In this document: positions 34,547 through 43,664 of the stretch, piece by piece
Numbering within the stretch: position 1 is the first letter of the stretch
Layout: each line of letters begins with the position of its first letter
From: CAZMGV01 sp964621525 [NCBI: uncultured bacterium]
Lineage (GTDB): Bacteria > JAGRBM01
DNA: 43,845 bases
Direction: 5' to 3'
Assembly (NCBI GenBank): GCA_964621525.1
Contig: CAZUMS010000033.1
Span: 1 to 43,845, forward strand
Made by a program: the position numbers and the translations under genes
The notes under the pieces: model-generated
Database searches by the model: none
Seen by the model: the letters and a program-made list of their open reading frames with translations, nothing else
What the model was told of the DNA's origin: nothing

Positions 34547-35338
34547 ATGCGAATTCATCCCGCGCTCCTGCCGCTCGCCCTCGCGGCCCTACTGCTGCCC
34601 GCCGCCGCCCGCGCCCAGCAGAACCGGGGCTACCGGTTCACCTACAACTACTGGCCCGGCGGCACCGCCGAAGGACTGAAGATCAAGCCGGTCCCGGCCG
34701 CGGTGGAGTTCCTCGGCAGCCAGGTGCGCGCCGAAATCCCCGGCGAGGTGTTCGTCGTCAACTCGAAGAACGGCGAGCTGCTTCACATCGACCAGAAGGC
34801 GAAGACCTTCGGCTACGCGCAGCTGAAAGCCTACATGGAAAAATCCCGCACGGTATCCACCGCCGCCTCAACAGTCGTGAACCTGCTGCCCGAGGACGTG
34901 AAAAAGCTCGCCGAGCGGCAGGTGCAGGCGAAAGGCATGGACCCGCTCCTCTGGAGCCAGACCACCCGGCGCGCGGAGGTGGCGGGGACGAAGTGCGCCT
35001 TCGTGGAAGGAAAGATCGGCGTCCAGATCGTCCGCAGCGTCTGCACCGTGAAAGCCCTGCCCGCCGAAGCCGCCCCAGCCATCGCGGGCCTCGAAGAAGT
35101 GGTGGCGGACGGCACCGACGGGCAGCGCCTCGCCGGAGTGTTCGGCCGGTTCCCCTGGCCGCTCGATTTCCCGTTCTCCGTTTATGGCTATCCGGCCGTG
35201 ATTGAGCAGCCGCCGGTGCCGGGGACCCCGGTCAGGAAGTTCTACGAACTTGTCTCCCACGGACCCGAAACCCTGTCCCCGGACACGTTCCGGACGCCCG
35301 CGGGTTACAAGCAGGTGGACCTGTTCGCGGGGCGGTGA
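34547..35338 (+). CDS. secreted protein, unknown function
   Basis: 263 residues from the ATG at 34547; the open frame continues far upstream through the prmA region but only this start gives a signal peptide (MRIHPALLPLALAALLLPAA, ARA cleavage). The mature part carries a strand-rich segment (VFVVNSKNGELLHIDQKAKTF) like the DUF4412-type proteins that sense envelope surfaces, a helical middle (about 90-140) and two cysteines near 155 and 170. No catalytic motif. No family assigned. Confidence 0.75.
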   Translation: MRIHPALLPLALAALLLPAAARAQQNRGYRFTYNYWPGGTAEGLKIKPVPAAVEFLGSQVRAEIPGEVFVVNSKNGELLHIDQKAKTFGYAQLKAYMEKSRTVSTAASTVVNLLPEDVKKLAERQVQAKGMDPLLWSQTTRRAEVAGTKCAFVEGKIGVQIVRSVCTVKALPAEAAPAIAGLEEVVADGTDGQRLAGVFGRFPWPLDFPFSVYGYPAVIEQPPVPGTPVRKFYELVSHGPETLSPDTFRTPAGYKQVDLFAGR

Positions 35339-35369
35339 GCGGGAACCCGCCTCCGGGCGGTCCCGCTCA
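35336..35369. terminator. strong hairpin after the secreted protein gene
   Basis: TGAGCGGGA (35336-35344, containing the stop codon) pairs with TCCCGCTCA (35361-35369); inside, CCGCC and GGCGG pair around a TCCG loop with a two-base bulge. It makes a 14-pair stem. The thioredoxin-fold gene converges from the other side, ending at 35420. No clear T run. Confidence 0.6.
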
Positions 35370-35419
35370 GGGCGAACGGGAGGCAAACGCCTTGAACTCA
35401 ACCCCCAGGCGCACGCCCG

Positions 35420-35806
35420 TTACTGAACGATCTCCGGCATCGCCTGGACGCCGCCCACGAGCGGTTCGACTTCGCCCGGTGTGCGGGCCTCGCTGAAACC
35501 CGCGAAAACACGGCCGCAGACCAGCATCGTCGGCACGCCCGGCTGCCCGAGGCCGAGCCGCAGGTAGAGGTCCGCCAGCTCCTCGCGGTAGCGGGGTTCG
35601 TCGGCGAGATCGTAATAAACGACTTCGAGACCGGGGCGCCTCAGCTTCAGCGTGTCCAGATAATCCTTCGCGTGGGCACAGTGCGGACATCCCCGGCGGA
35701 CATAGACCTCGATCCGGCCGCAGGGCGGCGGCCCCGCAGGGGCCGGAGGCGTGGCGGCACAACTCGCGGCCAGGAGAACGAGCAGCGGAACAGTCCATCG
35801 AAGCAT
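35420..35806 (-). CDS. thioredoxin/glutaredoxin-fold lipoprotein
   Basis: 128 residues from the ATG at 35806 (a TTG two codons earlier is in frame). Signal with lipobox LLAASC, proline-rich spacer, then a glutaredoxin-like domain: RIEVYVRRGCPHCAHAKDYLDTL with a CPHC active site, and GQPGVPTMLVCGRVFAGFSE with the cis-proline loop GVPT. It should act in the periplasm as a thiol-disulfide protein. No DsbD-like partner is near. Alternative reading: a mercury- or electron-transfer glutaredoxin relative. Confidence 0.8.
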   Translation of the reverse strand: MLRWTVPLLVLLAASCAATPPAPAGPPPCGRIEVYVRRGCPHCAHAKDYLDTLKLRRPGLEVVYYDLADEPRYREELADLYLRLGLGQPGVPTMLVCGRVFAGFSEARTPGEVEPLVGGVQAMPEIVQ

Positions 35807-35862
35807 GTGCAAAGCCTAACACCCCGAAAATGCGCATCAGAACGTCCCTATTGGACAAAAAT

Positions 35863-35878
35863 CTGGCCGCCCGGCCAG
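35863..35878. repeat. small palindrome upstream of the ferritin-like gene
   Basis: CTGGCC, GCCC, GGCCAG, between the thioredoxin-fold gene and the ferritin-like gene. It may be an operator or a leader hairpin. It lies 29 bases before the CTGACGCGC-type palindrome at 35907. Confidence 0.4.
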
Positions 35879-35906
35879 TCAGACTGATTTTTCTCATAAA
35901 GAACCG

Positions 35907-35922
35907 CTGACGCGCCTGTCAT
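35907..35922 (+). promoter_or_regulatory. candidate operator (imperfect copy of the NMO-promoter palindrome)
   Basis: CTGACGCGCCTGTCAT, 13 of 16 bases identical to the perfect palindrome at 39362-39377 upstream of the nitronate monooxygenase-like gene. It lies 71 bases upstream of the ferritin-like gene and six bases after a CATAAA element (35895-35900) that could be a -10. The form (TGAC...GTCA dyad) resembles TetR-family operators. No regulator gene is in the window. Confidence 0.5.
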
Positions 35923-35992
35923 TCTTGAAGCAGGCGGAACCGGCCGGGCCACGGAGCCCGGCGCGACAGGTCCGCCGGGAGGATAGAGAGCC

Positions 35993-37243
35993 ATGACTGC
36001 CCAGATCCACACGCCCCTTACCGAGTCCCGCAACCTGCCCGCGCCCCGCCGGGACACGCCGTTTCACCGCGTGAGCCGTGCGCTCGAAACCGTCGCCCGG
36101 CGCGGCAAACGCGCGCTCCCCTACGACGACCGCACTGCGACCTTCACCGGCGGCGACATGGAGGCCCTCACCCACCGGAACTACGAGACGGCGCTCCGCC
36201 GGCTCTGGAAAGCGGAAGTCGTCGCCCCGGAACTCGGATTCCACGACGCCGCTCCCGAAGAAGCTGCCGACGCGAACCACGCCGCCGCGGCGACGATCCG
36301 CGAGATCGGCCAGATCCGGCAGAAGATCGCCTCGGACCGGTTCGAGAAAACGCTCCAGAAGCACTACACCCGCGAACAGCGTCAGGCGCTCGCCAGGCTC
36401 CTCTCGATCATCCTCCACGGCGAGGCCTACGCCCTGTTCACCAGCGCGTCGCTGCTCCCCGTCGTGCGCGGTACCGGCGCCAAGCTCGGCATGGCGATGC
36501 AGGTAATGGAAGAAGCCAAGCACTTCATCGTCATGCGCGAGCTCGTCACCCGCATCGACCGCGTCTATCCCCAGAGCTACTGGGACTACACGCTTCTGGA
36601 AGGAGTCCTGAAGGCGAAGCCCATCAACCGGCTGTTCGGCATGAACGTCGTCGTGGAGTCGGTCGCCATGAACTTCTTCTCGACCTTCGCCACGTATCCG
36701 GGCCTCGAAGACGTGCTCAAGATGTTCCACCTCGACGAGTCCCGCCACTCGGGCTTCCCGCAGAGCTACACGAAGGAGGCGCCGCTCTCCTTCAGGGAGC
36801 GCCACTCCCCGCTTCGCCAGTGGGGCCGCAGCTCCATGCTCACGCCGCTGTTCGGGCTCCTGTTCGAGATCGAGGACGACGCGAAGTTGATCGGCATGGA
36901 TATCTTCGAGTTCGGCGGCAAATGCCTGGACAAGGTGTTCCGCCTCTCCGAGCGGAGCGGCTTCTACACGACGCTGAACCGCAAGGACGCCATGCGCGTC
37001 TATAACCTGGCGATCAACTCCTACAAGAAGGGGACCCTGAAGAATGACTACCCCGGCTTCACCGACTTCGCCGCCGACAAGACGGTCGTCCGGGACGTGG
37101 AGATGAAAAAGCTCGAGGAAGAGATCTTCGGCACGGAAGACAAGGTCCGGGGCGCCATGAACCGGATCCTCGACCCGGTCAAGGAACGGCTCCTCGACGG
37201 GCTGTCGAAGCGCCTCGACCTCGGGGAACCGGTCGCGGCGTAA
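35993..37243 (+). CDS. ferritin-like di-iron protein, uncharacterised
   Basis: 416 residues. The di-iron ligand set of the ferritin-like superfamily can be read in order: HGEAYALF near residue 143, EEAKHFIVMRELV (ExxH) near 175, VVESVAMNFF near 222, and FHLDESRHSGF near 245, giving four acids and two histidines, plus an extra histidine as in AurF-type N-oxygenases. The helical core spans about 120-320; the N-terminal 90 residues are polar and the C-terminal 80 charged and helical. Candidates are an AurF-like amine N-oxygenase, a desaturase or another oxygenase. A GGGAGG site precedes the ATG. Confidence 0.75.
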   Translation: MTAQIHTPLTESRNLPAPRRDTPFHRVSRALETVARRGKRALPYDDRTATFTGGDMEALTHRNYETALRRLWKAEVVAPELGFHDAAPEEAADANHAAAATIREIGQIRQKIASDRFEKTLQKHYTREQRQALARLLSIILHGEAYALFTSASLLPVVRGTGAKLGMAMQVMEEAKHFIVMRELVTRIDRVYPQSYWDYTLLEGVLKAKPINRLFGMNVVVESVAMNFFSTFATYPGLEDVLKMFHLDESRHSGFPQSYTKEAPLSFRERHSPLRQWGRSSMLTPLFGLLFEIEDDAKLIGMDIFEFGGKCLDKVFRLSERSGFYTTLNRKDAMRVYNLAINSYKKGTLKNDYPGFTDFAADKTVVRDVEMKKLEEEIFGTEDKVRGAMNRILDPVKERLLDGLSKRLDLGEPVAA

Positions 37244-37322
37244 GGGGCGTCATCCCCCCGCGCCTGGCCCCACCCTGCTCGCTGCGCGAGCGGTCCCTCC
37301 CTGAACAAGAGAGAAACGACCT

Positions 37323-37429
37323 CACCCCGGCCATGCGGCCTCCCCTCTCCGTAATTACGGAGAGGGGGCTGAGGGGTGTGGTGCAACCCCTCTCCCTTTT
37401 TCAGGGAGAGGGGCGGCAGAGCCGGGGTG
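37323..37429. repeat. compound intergenic palindromic repeat (two hairpins within an outer pair)
   Basis: In the 228-base gap after the ferritin-like gene lie three nested inverted repeats. The first is a perfect 26-base palindrome at 37342-37367 centred on AATT with arms beginning CCCCTCTCC. The second is a hairpin at 37387-37413 (CCCCTCTCCCT, TTTTC loop, AGGGAGAGGGG). Both share the CCCCTCTCC/GGAGAGGGG arms. The outer pair is CACCCCGGC (37323-37331) with GCCGGGGTG (37421-37429). This is the form of dispersed REP- or MITE-like intergenic elements. No coding potential. Confidence 0.7.
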
Positions 37430-37471
37430 TGGGAAGCTCAGCAGGGATTGCTCCACAGGGGCCGCCGCCCC

Positions 37472-38191
37472 CTACTGGTTCTCGGCCACGAACTGCTCGC
37501 GGTTGATTTTCTTGCAGCCTTCCGGGCGGCATTCGAGCAGGGTCGGGAATCCGGACACCTGCTTGGGAAAGGTGCCCCGCCGGATGAGAAAGAACGGAAG
37601 CGAAAACTTCGATAGCTCCGCCGGGTAGGACAGCCGCTGTTCGCCGAACCCGGGGGTGTTCCGGCCCCGGCTTTCGGCCAGCGACTTCGCCTCGTCCTCG
37701 TAGACTAGCACACCGGAAATTTTCTGCCGGAGCTTCGGGCTTTTCTGGACCGTCTCGAACAGGTCGATGCAGTGCGGGCACCAGGTGGCCGCCACCAGCA
37801 CATAGTACGGGTCGCCCCTGAACTCGTACCGGCTCTCGATCCACGAGCCCACATTCTCGTTGCCCTGATCGTCGCACCGGAGCCGCGCCATATTGAAGCT
37901 GAACGGCACGCCCGCCTGGGCCGCCGGAGCTGCCTTTGGGCCCGGTTTACCGCCCGGCCCCCCCGCCGGCTTCGCCGCCGGAGCGGCCGGGATCAGCGGT
38001 TTCACCGTCTGGATGCCGCCCCTCGACCCCCCGGTCTTCTCCGCCTTGTCGCGGAACTCCGGCGGGACCTTCTCCAGCGATTCGACGATGTGGGTCATGC
38101 CCCACTGGTCCCGGTACTTCCACATCTCGGCGGAAGCCGGAATGGCGAGGCCGATGATGAGCACCGGCAGCAGCGGAACGAGGCGTCTCAT
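37472..38191 (-). CDS. secreted thioredoxin-fold protein with DUF4124-like N-terminus
   Basis: 239 residues. Signal peptide (MRRLVPLLPVLIIGLAIPA, ASA cleavage), then a DUF4124-like strand pair (EMWKYRDQWGMTHIVESLEKVP), a proline, alanine, glycine and lysine-rich linker (about 60-93), and a thioredoxin fold (about 115-235) with CPHC in VAATWCPHCIDLFETV near residue 138 and a cis-proline loop SGFPTLLEC. Likely a periplasmic disulfide or redox protein. The second CPHC protein within 2 kb after 35420, but with no detectable sequence similarity outside the active site. Confidence 0.8.
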   Translation of the reverse strand: MRRLVPLLPVLIIGLAIPASAEMWKYRDQWGMTHIVESLEKVPPEFRDKAEKTGGSRGGIQTVKPLIPAAPAAKPAGGPGGKPGPKAAPAAQAGVPFSFNMARLRCDDQGNENVGSWIESRYEFRGDPYYVLVAATWCPHCIDLFETVQKSPKLRQKISGVLVYEDEAKSLAESRGRNTPGFGEQRLSYPAELSKFSLPFFLIRRGTFPKQVSGFPTLLECRPEGCKKINREQFVAENQ

Positions 38192-38245
38192 GATTGAAGA
38201 AGTATAGGGGGAGCGGGGAAAGAGAGGGAAATGGGGGGCCCTGCC

Positions 38246-38683
38246 TTACTTCTTCACCCAGGAGGAGAAGACGGCATTGATCTTCCGTTCGGCGAACCGC
38301 CAGCGGCCGTCGGGACCTTTCACGTATAGGTCTTCCATGTCGCCGACGGTGTGGGGCTCCGGTTTCCCCATGCCTTCGCCCCGGTGTCCGTAGGAGGTGA
38401 AGACGACGGTGCCCCTTGCCCGCTCGGGGGTTTCGATGACGAGATGTAGATTCGTGCAGACGTGCCGGGTGGCGGCCATGAACTTCGCCGTCTTCGTGAA
38501 GATGGTATGCAGCTCGGCCGTTCCGGTGGCGGGGCCGGCGAGCCCCCGGAACACGGCGTCCGGGGTGAAGAGGTCAGCCATGCGGTCCGCCTGTCCGTGG
38601 TCGAACCGGTAGCCGTATTCGGCGATGAGTTCCTCGATCTGGCTCCTGATAACGGCGCGCTGTTCGGGGGTGACGGGTTCCAT
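38246..38683 (-). CDS. SnoaL-like (NTF2 superfamily) protein
   Basis: 145 residues, a single cone-shaped NTF2 fold: IEELIAEYGYRFDHGQADRMADLFTPDAVFRGLAG, HTIFTKTAKFMAATRHVCTNLHLVI, RGTVVFTSYGHRGEG and GRWRFAERKINAVFSSW. Such proteins include ketosteroid isomerases, dehydratases and ring cyclases. Candidate active residues are Tyr-Asp-His in the first helix and the R-H pair near 75. It stands alone and diverges from the VOC gene. Confidence 0.85.
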   Translation of the reverse strand: MEPVTPEQRAVIRSQIEELIAEYGYRFDHGQADRMADLFTPDAVFRGLAGPATGTAELHTIFTKTAKFMAATRHVCTNLHLVIETPERARGTVVFTSYGHRGEGMGKPEPHTVGDMEDLYVKGPDGRWRFAERKINAVFSSWVKK

Positions 38684-38830
38684 GGGGGGCCTCCGGAGGG
38701 GTTCGGACTCTCCCGTCAGTAACCGCCCCGGTCCCCGATGTCAGCAGGCGGTCTTGGCATCCGGCCCCGGAGCCGGATAGAAAGGCGGCGCCGCATTCCG
38801 GCACTTTGTCCCCTGAAGAGGAGATCCTTC

Positions 38831-39304
38831 ATGAGCCGTCCCTTCCGCGTCCTCGGTATCCAGCAGATCGCCGTCGGCGGCGCCGACAAGAACCGCCTGA
38901 GAAAGCTCTGGGTGGAGACCCTCGGCCTGTCCGTCACCGGCACCTACCGGAGCGAGAAGGAGAACGTGGACGAGGATATTGCCGTCGCCGGTCGGGGGCC
39001 GTTCAAGGTGGAGGTGGACCTCATGCAACCGGTGGACGCCGCGAAAAAGCCCGCCGTCCACGACCCGGCCCTGAACCACATCGGCCTGTGGGTGGACGAC
39101 ATCCGGAAGGCGGTGGAGTGGCTCGAAAAGGAAGGAATGCGGTTCACCCCCGGCGGCATCCGCAAGGGGGCGGCCGGTTTCGACGTGACCTTCATCCACC
39201 CCAAGGGGAACGAGCAGTTCCCCCTGTGCGGCGAGGGCGTCCTGATCGAGCTCGTCCAGGCCCCCAGAGAGGTCATCGAGGCGTTCGACAGGCTCGGCTC
39301 CTGA
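38831..39304 (+). CDS. VOC family protein (methylmalonyl-CoA epimerase/glyoxalase-like)
   Basis: 157 residues from the ATG at 38831 with a strong AAGAGGAGA site; a longer frame upstream is not credible. Two VOC modules: residues about 1-65 ([21 protein letters not shown] ... KVEVDLMQP) and about 80-150 ([21 protein letters not shown] ... VLIELVQAP). Metal ligands readable are the histidine of NHIGL and the glutamate of IELVQ; at the first site the usual histidine is replaced by Gln in GIQQIAV. Closest class is methylmalonyl-CoA epimerase or lactoylglutathione lyase; function unproven. The nitronate monooxygenase-like gene follows with its own promoter. Confidence 0.82.
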   Translation: MSRPFRVLGIQQIAVGGADKNRLRKLWVETLGLSVTGTYRSEKENVDEDIAVAGRGPFKVEVDLMQPVDAAKKPAVHDPALNHIGLWVDDIRKAVEWLEKEGMRFTPGGIRKGAAGFDVTFIHPKGNEQFPLCGEGVLIELVQAPREVIEAFDRLGS

Positions 39305-40402
<1,098 letters not shown>

Positions 40403-40435
40403 CCCCTCACCGCCACCGGCGCCAAGCCGAAAGAA

Positions 40436-40475
40436 AACCGGGGTGCTTCCTTCGAAGCACCCCGGTTCGTTTTTT
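40436..40475 (+). terminator. rho-independent terminator after the nitronate monooxygenase-like gene
   Basis: A 14-base perfect stem (AACCGGGGTGCTTC, 40436-40449, with 40454-40467) around a CTTC loop, followed by CG and six T. It lies 33 bases after the stop at 40402 and between convergent genes, so on the minus strand it may also end the cytochrome transcript, whose stop is at 40517. Confidence 0.92.
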
Positions 40476-40516
40476 CGGTTTCGGCCGGCCGGTCTGCGGC
40501 AGCCGGCAGCAGCGGA

Positions 40517-43500
40517 TCAGAAGCCCATGTCGCTTCCGCCGCTGTCGCCCTCAGTCTTCTCGATCCGTTCCTCGCCGGGCTCATGGCCCACTTTGCCCGT
40601 GACCTTCTGGAGGGCCGGTGCCGGCAGGCGCAGCCCCTTGGCTGCCGCCGCCTCGGCGTTGAAGGCGCGCCCCACGCGGTCCTTGGCCTGGTCGGGCCGG
40701 CCGAAAACCATCAGCCAGTCGGCGATTCCCTGCAGTTCCTTCCAGTTCTGGAGGATAACTGCCTGATCATCCTCGCTGGCGGCCTTTGCCGGGTCGTAAA
40801 TGGGCAGTCCGTCTTCGGTCTGCGGGAACGACCAGAATGCCGGCATGATGAGACCCGGATACATGTGGACGGGGTTGCGCACGAACCGCTGGATCCATTC
40901 GGGCTGGAGGCGCTGGTAGGCGAGCTGGAGGTTCGGAGCCACCTGCCCGACCACGCCCTTCTCCACCTTCGGGTTGACCTGGTGACACTGCATGCAGGCG
41001 TTCTGCTCGAACATCTTCTTGCCGAGCGCCACACTTTCGGGATTCAGGCTTTCGGGCTCGGGCGGCGCCACTGACGTCAGATGCCCCGAAACTGCGGCGA
41101 AGTAGTTCGCGACGTCGACGTGATCGGTCCCTTCGAAGCCGAACGTGGGCATGCGGATCTGGAGCCACGGACGGATCTCCTGCGATGGATTGCGCAGGAA
41201 GCCTGCGAACCATTCCGGCTGGAGCTTGGCGCCGACAAACGTGAGGTCCGGCGGTCCCAGCCGCAGGTTCTCCTCGTAGTAGCCGAGCACCCGGCCGCCC
41301 TTGCGGTCGATGATGTGGCAGGCCTTGCAGTTGTAGTATTCGACAAGGCGGCGGCCCTTTTCGACCGTCTTCTGCTCGATGTTGTTGCCGTGCGGCCACT
41401 GCCCGAACAGCTTCTGGCCGTTGAACCCCTTCACCAGCGTCATCAACCGGTGGGCCTGCTCGTCCGAGAAACCGTGCTGGTCCTTGTCGATCTGGTAGCC
41501 GAACTGCGGCATCTTCTGCAGGTTACGCTCGTCGCGGTAGCCGCGCGGAGCCTTCACCTTGTTCAGGAACCAGTCTTCCCAGGTGCGCGGGACATCGGCC
41601 GCGTTGCGCGGGCCGAACGCCAGCTCATGAGCGCCCTTGAGGGCGAACGTCGTGAGCTCGGGGGCGACCTTCTGCTCCTTCTCCATACCCTTGATGGAGT
41701 GACAGCCGAAGCAGCCGTAATTACGGACGATCCACTCGCCCTTCTTGATCATCTCCTCGTTGGAGAGGGCTTCCGTGAGACCCTCCACCTGCGGGAACTC
41801 CTTGCCCTTCTGGGTCATGAGCCAGGTAGTGAGGTCGCGGGCCTCGTCGTCCGAGAGACGCAGGGACGGCATGGCCGTGTCGTGAGAGTAACCGGACGGG
41901 TTCTTCAGCCAGTGATAGAGCCACTTGGCGTTGACCTTGGAACCGACCGTGTAGAGGTTCGGTGCCTGGTCGAATTCCTTGTAGAACGGATTGTCGAACT
42001 TGTAGTAGCCCTCGGGCCGCGCGTTCTGGAAGTCGGACGTGGCCACGTGACAGGCCTTGCAGCCCACGCTGTTGAACAGCTTCTCGCCGTGCTCGGCGTT
42101 GCCGCCCGTAAACCACGAGTCGGACCGCGTGTCGGCATCCTTGGCCGGGTAGCCGTCCTCGGAGTTCTTCCAGAGAAAAGCGACAAGCGACATGACTTCC
42201 TTCTCGCGCTGCTGCTCGTAGTCAGGCGCGGCCGGGTCGGCACCGAAATCCGGGAAATAGGGCATCCGGGTCTTCGGCAGGACCTTGTGCGGATCCTTGA
42301 TCCAGGCGTAGAGGAACTCGGGCGTCGTCTTCGCCTTGATCCGGTTCAGGTTCGGGCCGGTCTTGTTGCCGATCTCGTCCAGCACCTCGAAACCCTTGGC
42401 CTGGTGGCAGCCCCAGCAGCCGAGCTTCTCAAACGCCTCGCGGCCGTTGTTGACCTCGGAGGCGTATTCGATCGTCTTCTGGTATTCGATGCCGGTCCAC
42501 GGATCGGGCGACCGGTCGGTCACCTGATACTCAGTGATATGACACTTCACGCAAGAGGACTGGACCATCGCGGCATCGTAACCCTCGTCGAAGTGATGGC
42601 CGCCTTCCAGTTTCTTCTTCCCGAGCAGCGGCCAGTCCCAGTAGTGGATCGTGCCGTGCGCCTCGTCCACGGGTTCCAGCGCGTAGCCCTGCCCGCCGTG
42701 ACAGCTCGTGCAGCCGAATTTGTCCGGGGCATGGGTCGTGAGGATCTCATCCATCCACGGGTGGGACTGGAACAGCTTGTTCTCGGTCTTTTCCCAGCCG
42801 GGCTTGTTGATGGCGTAGTGGCAGGTCTCGCAACGGTCCACGACGTACTGCTGCTCGTTGAACTCGTTCACCGCCGTTCCGCGGATCACGTATTGCACCA
42901 CGTCGTCGTCACCGAAGAACCACCAGAAAGTGCCCTTCGAACGGCGGTAGATCTTGTCGTACTTGGCCTGGGCCTCGCCGATCCGGTCGGTCACGCGGCC
43001 CCGCATCTGCCGCCACTTGTCGGCCTCTGCAGTCAGATCCTCGCGCTGGGCCTGAACCTTCTGGGCTTCGGCACGAAGGTCCAGGAGTGTCTTGTGGCGG
43101 GCCTCGATGTCCTGTTTAATCTCGTCGAGGCGGCCGCGGGCGTGTTCCTCGCCCTTCTTGTCGCCGGTGTCGACGGCGTGGGTATAGTGATACCACCACT
43201 CGAGGTCTTCCGACTTCGCGTTCTGGTACTCGATGTTCGCAAGATATTCCTTGCGGTGGATTTCCTTCAGGTCCCCGTCCAGTTTTGCCAGGGCACCCTT
43301 GTCCAGCTTGGCCTCCGCGTCGGCGAGGTTCTTCTCAATCTCGGTGAGCGGAGGAAACTGCTTGGCCTTCTCGATCTCGGCCTCGTCCCAGGTTTCCGGG
43401 AACTCGTGGCTGATCAGCGCCTTCTTCGTCTCTTCGAGATCCTTGGCGGCCCGGTCCAGCTCGACCTTCTTGAATTCCCGCTGGTAGAGTTTCCAGTCGC

Positions 43501-43609
43501 GGCGCAGCACGAACTCGTCGAGCAGCGACCACATCGTGATGATCAGCATGATGACCGAAAGCGCAAAGAACGGCACTTTCAGGGATTCTTGTTCAATCGG
43601 CTTTGCCAC
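40517..43609 (-). CDS. octaheme c-type cytochrome with N-terminal membrane anchor and coiled coil
   Basis: 1030 residues. One membrane helix (about 13-35; VPFFALSVIMLIITMWSLL), then a charged helical coiled-coil region from about 45 to 225 (KKVELDRAAKDLEETKKAL, RAEAQKVQAQREDLTAEADK). Eight CxxCH heme motifs follow at residues 260, 300, 353, 398, 517, 633, 761 and 872, each in a cytochrome c-type setting (for example CWGCHQAKGFEVLDEIGNKTGPNL and CMQCHQVNPKVEKG with later Met ligands such as RMPTFGFEG). The N-in anchor places the hemes in the periplasm. It is co-directed with the cytochrome b-like gene 55 bases upstream and probably passes electrons from that complex to an acceptor. Confidence 0.88.
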   Translation of the reverse strand: MAKPIEQESLKVPFFALSVIMLIITMWSLLDEFVLRRDWKLYQREFKKVELDRAAKDLEETKKALISHEFPETWDEAEIEKAKQFPPLTEIEKNLADAEAKLDKGALAKLDGDLKEIHRKEYLANIEYQNAKSEDLEWWYHYTHAVDTGDKKGEEHARGRLDEIKQDIEARHKTLLDLRAEAQKVQAQREDLTAEADKWRQMRGRVTDRIGEAQAKYDKIYRRSKGTFWWFFGDDDVVQYVIRGTAVNEFNEQQYVVDRCETCHYAINKPGWEKTENKLFQSHPWMDEILTTHAPDKFGCTSCHGGQGYALEPVDEAHGTIHYWDWPLLGKKKLEGGHHFDEGYDAAMVQSSCVKCHITEYQVTDRSPDPWTGIEYQKTIEYASEVNNGREAFEKLGCWGCHQAKGFEVLDEIGNKTGPNLNRIKAKTTPEFLYAWIKDPHKVLPKTRMPYFPDFGADPAAPDYEQQREKEVMSLVAFLWKNSEDGYPAKDADTRSDSWFTGGNAEHGEKLFNSVGCKACHVATSDFQNARPEGYYKFDNPFYKEFDQAPNLYTVGSKVNAKWLYHWLKNPSGYSHDTAMPSLRLSDDEARDLTTWLMTQKGKEFPQVEGLTEALSNEEMIKKGEWIVRNYGCFGCHSIKGMEKEQKVAPELTTFALKGAHELAFGPRNAADVPRTWEDWFLNKVKAPRGYRDERNLQKMPQFGYQIDKDQHGFSDEQAHRLMTLVKGFNGQKLFGQWPHGNNIEQKTVEKGRRLVEYYNCKACHIIDRKGGRVLGYYEENLRLGPPDLTFVGAKLQPEWFAGFLRNPSQEIRPWLQIRMPTFGFEGTDHVDVANYFAAVSGHLTSVAPPEPESLNPESVALGKKMFEQNACMQCHQVNPKVEKGVVGQVAPNLQLAYQRLQPEWIQRFVRNPVHMYPGLIMPAFWSFPQTEDGLPIYDPAKAASEDDQAVILQNWKELQGIADWLMVFGRPDQAKDRVGRAFNAEAAAAKGLRLPAPALQKVTGKVGHEPGEERIEKTEGDSGGSDMGF

Positions 43610-43664
43610 GGGCGTCTTGCTCCCTGTCCCCGAATAATCTCGTCGATCCGGACTCTCTGGTTCC

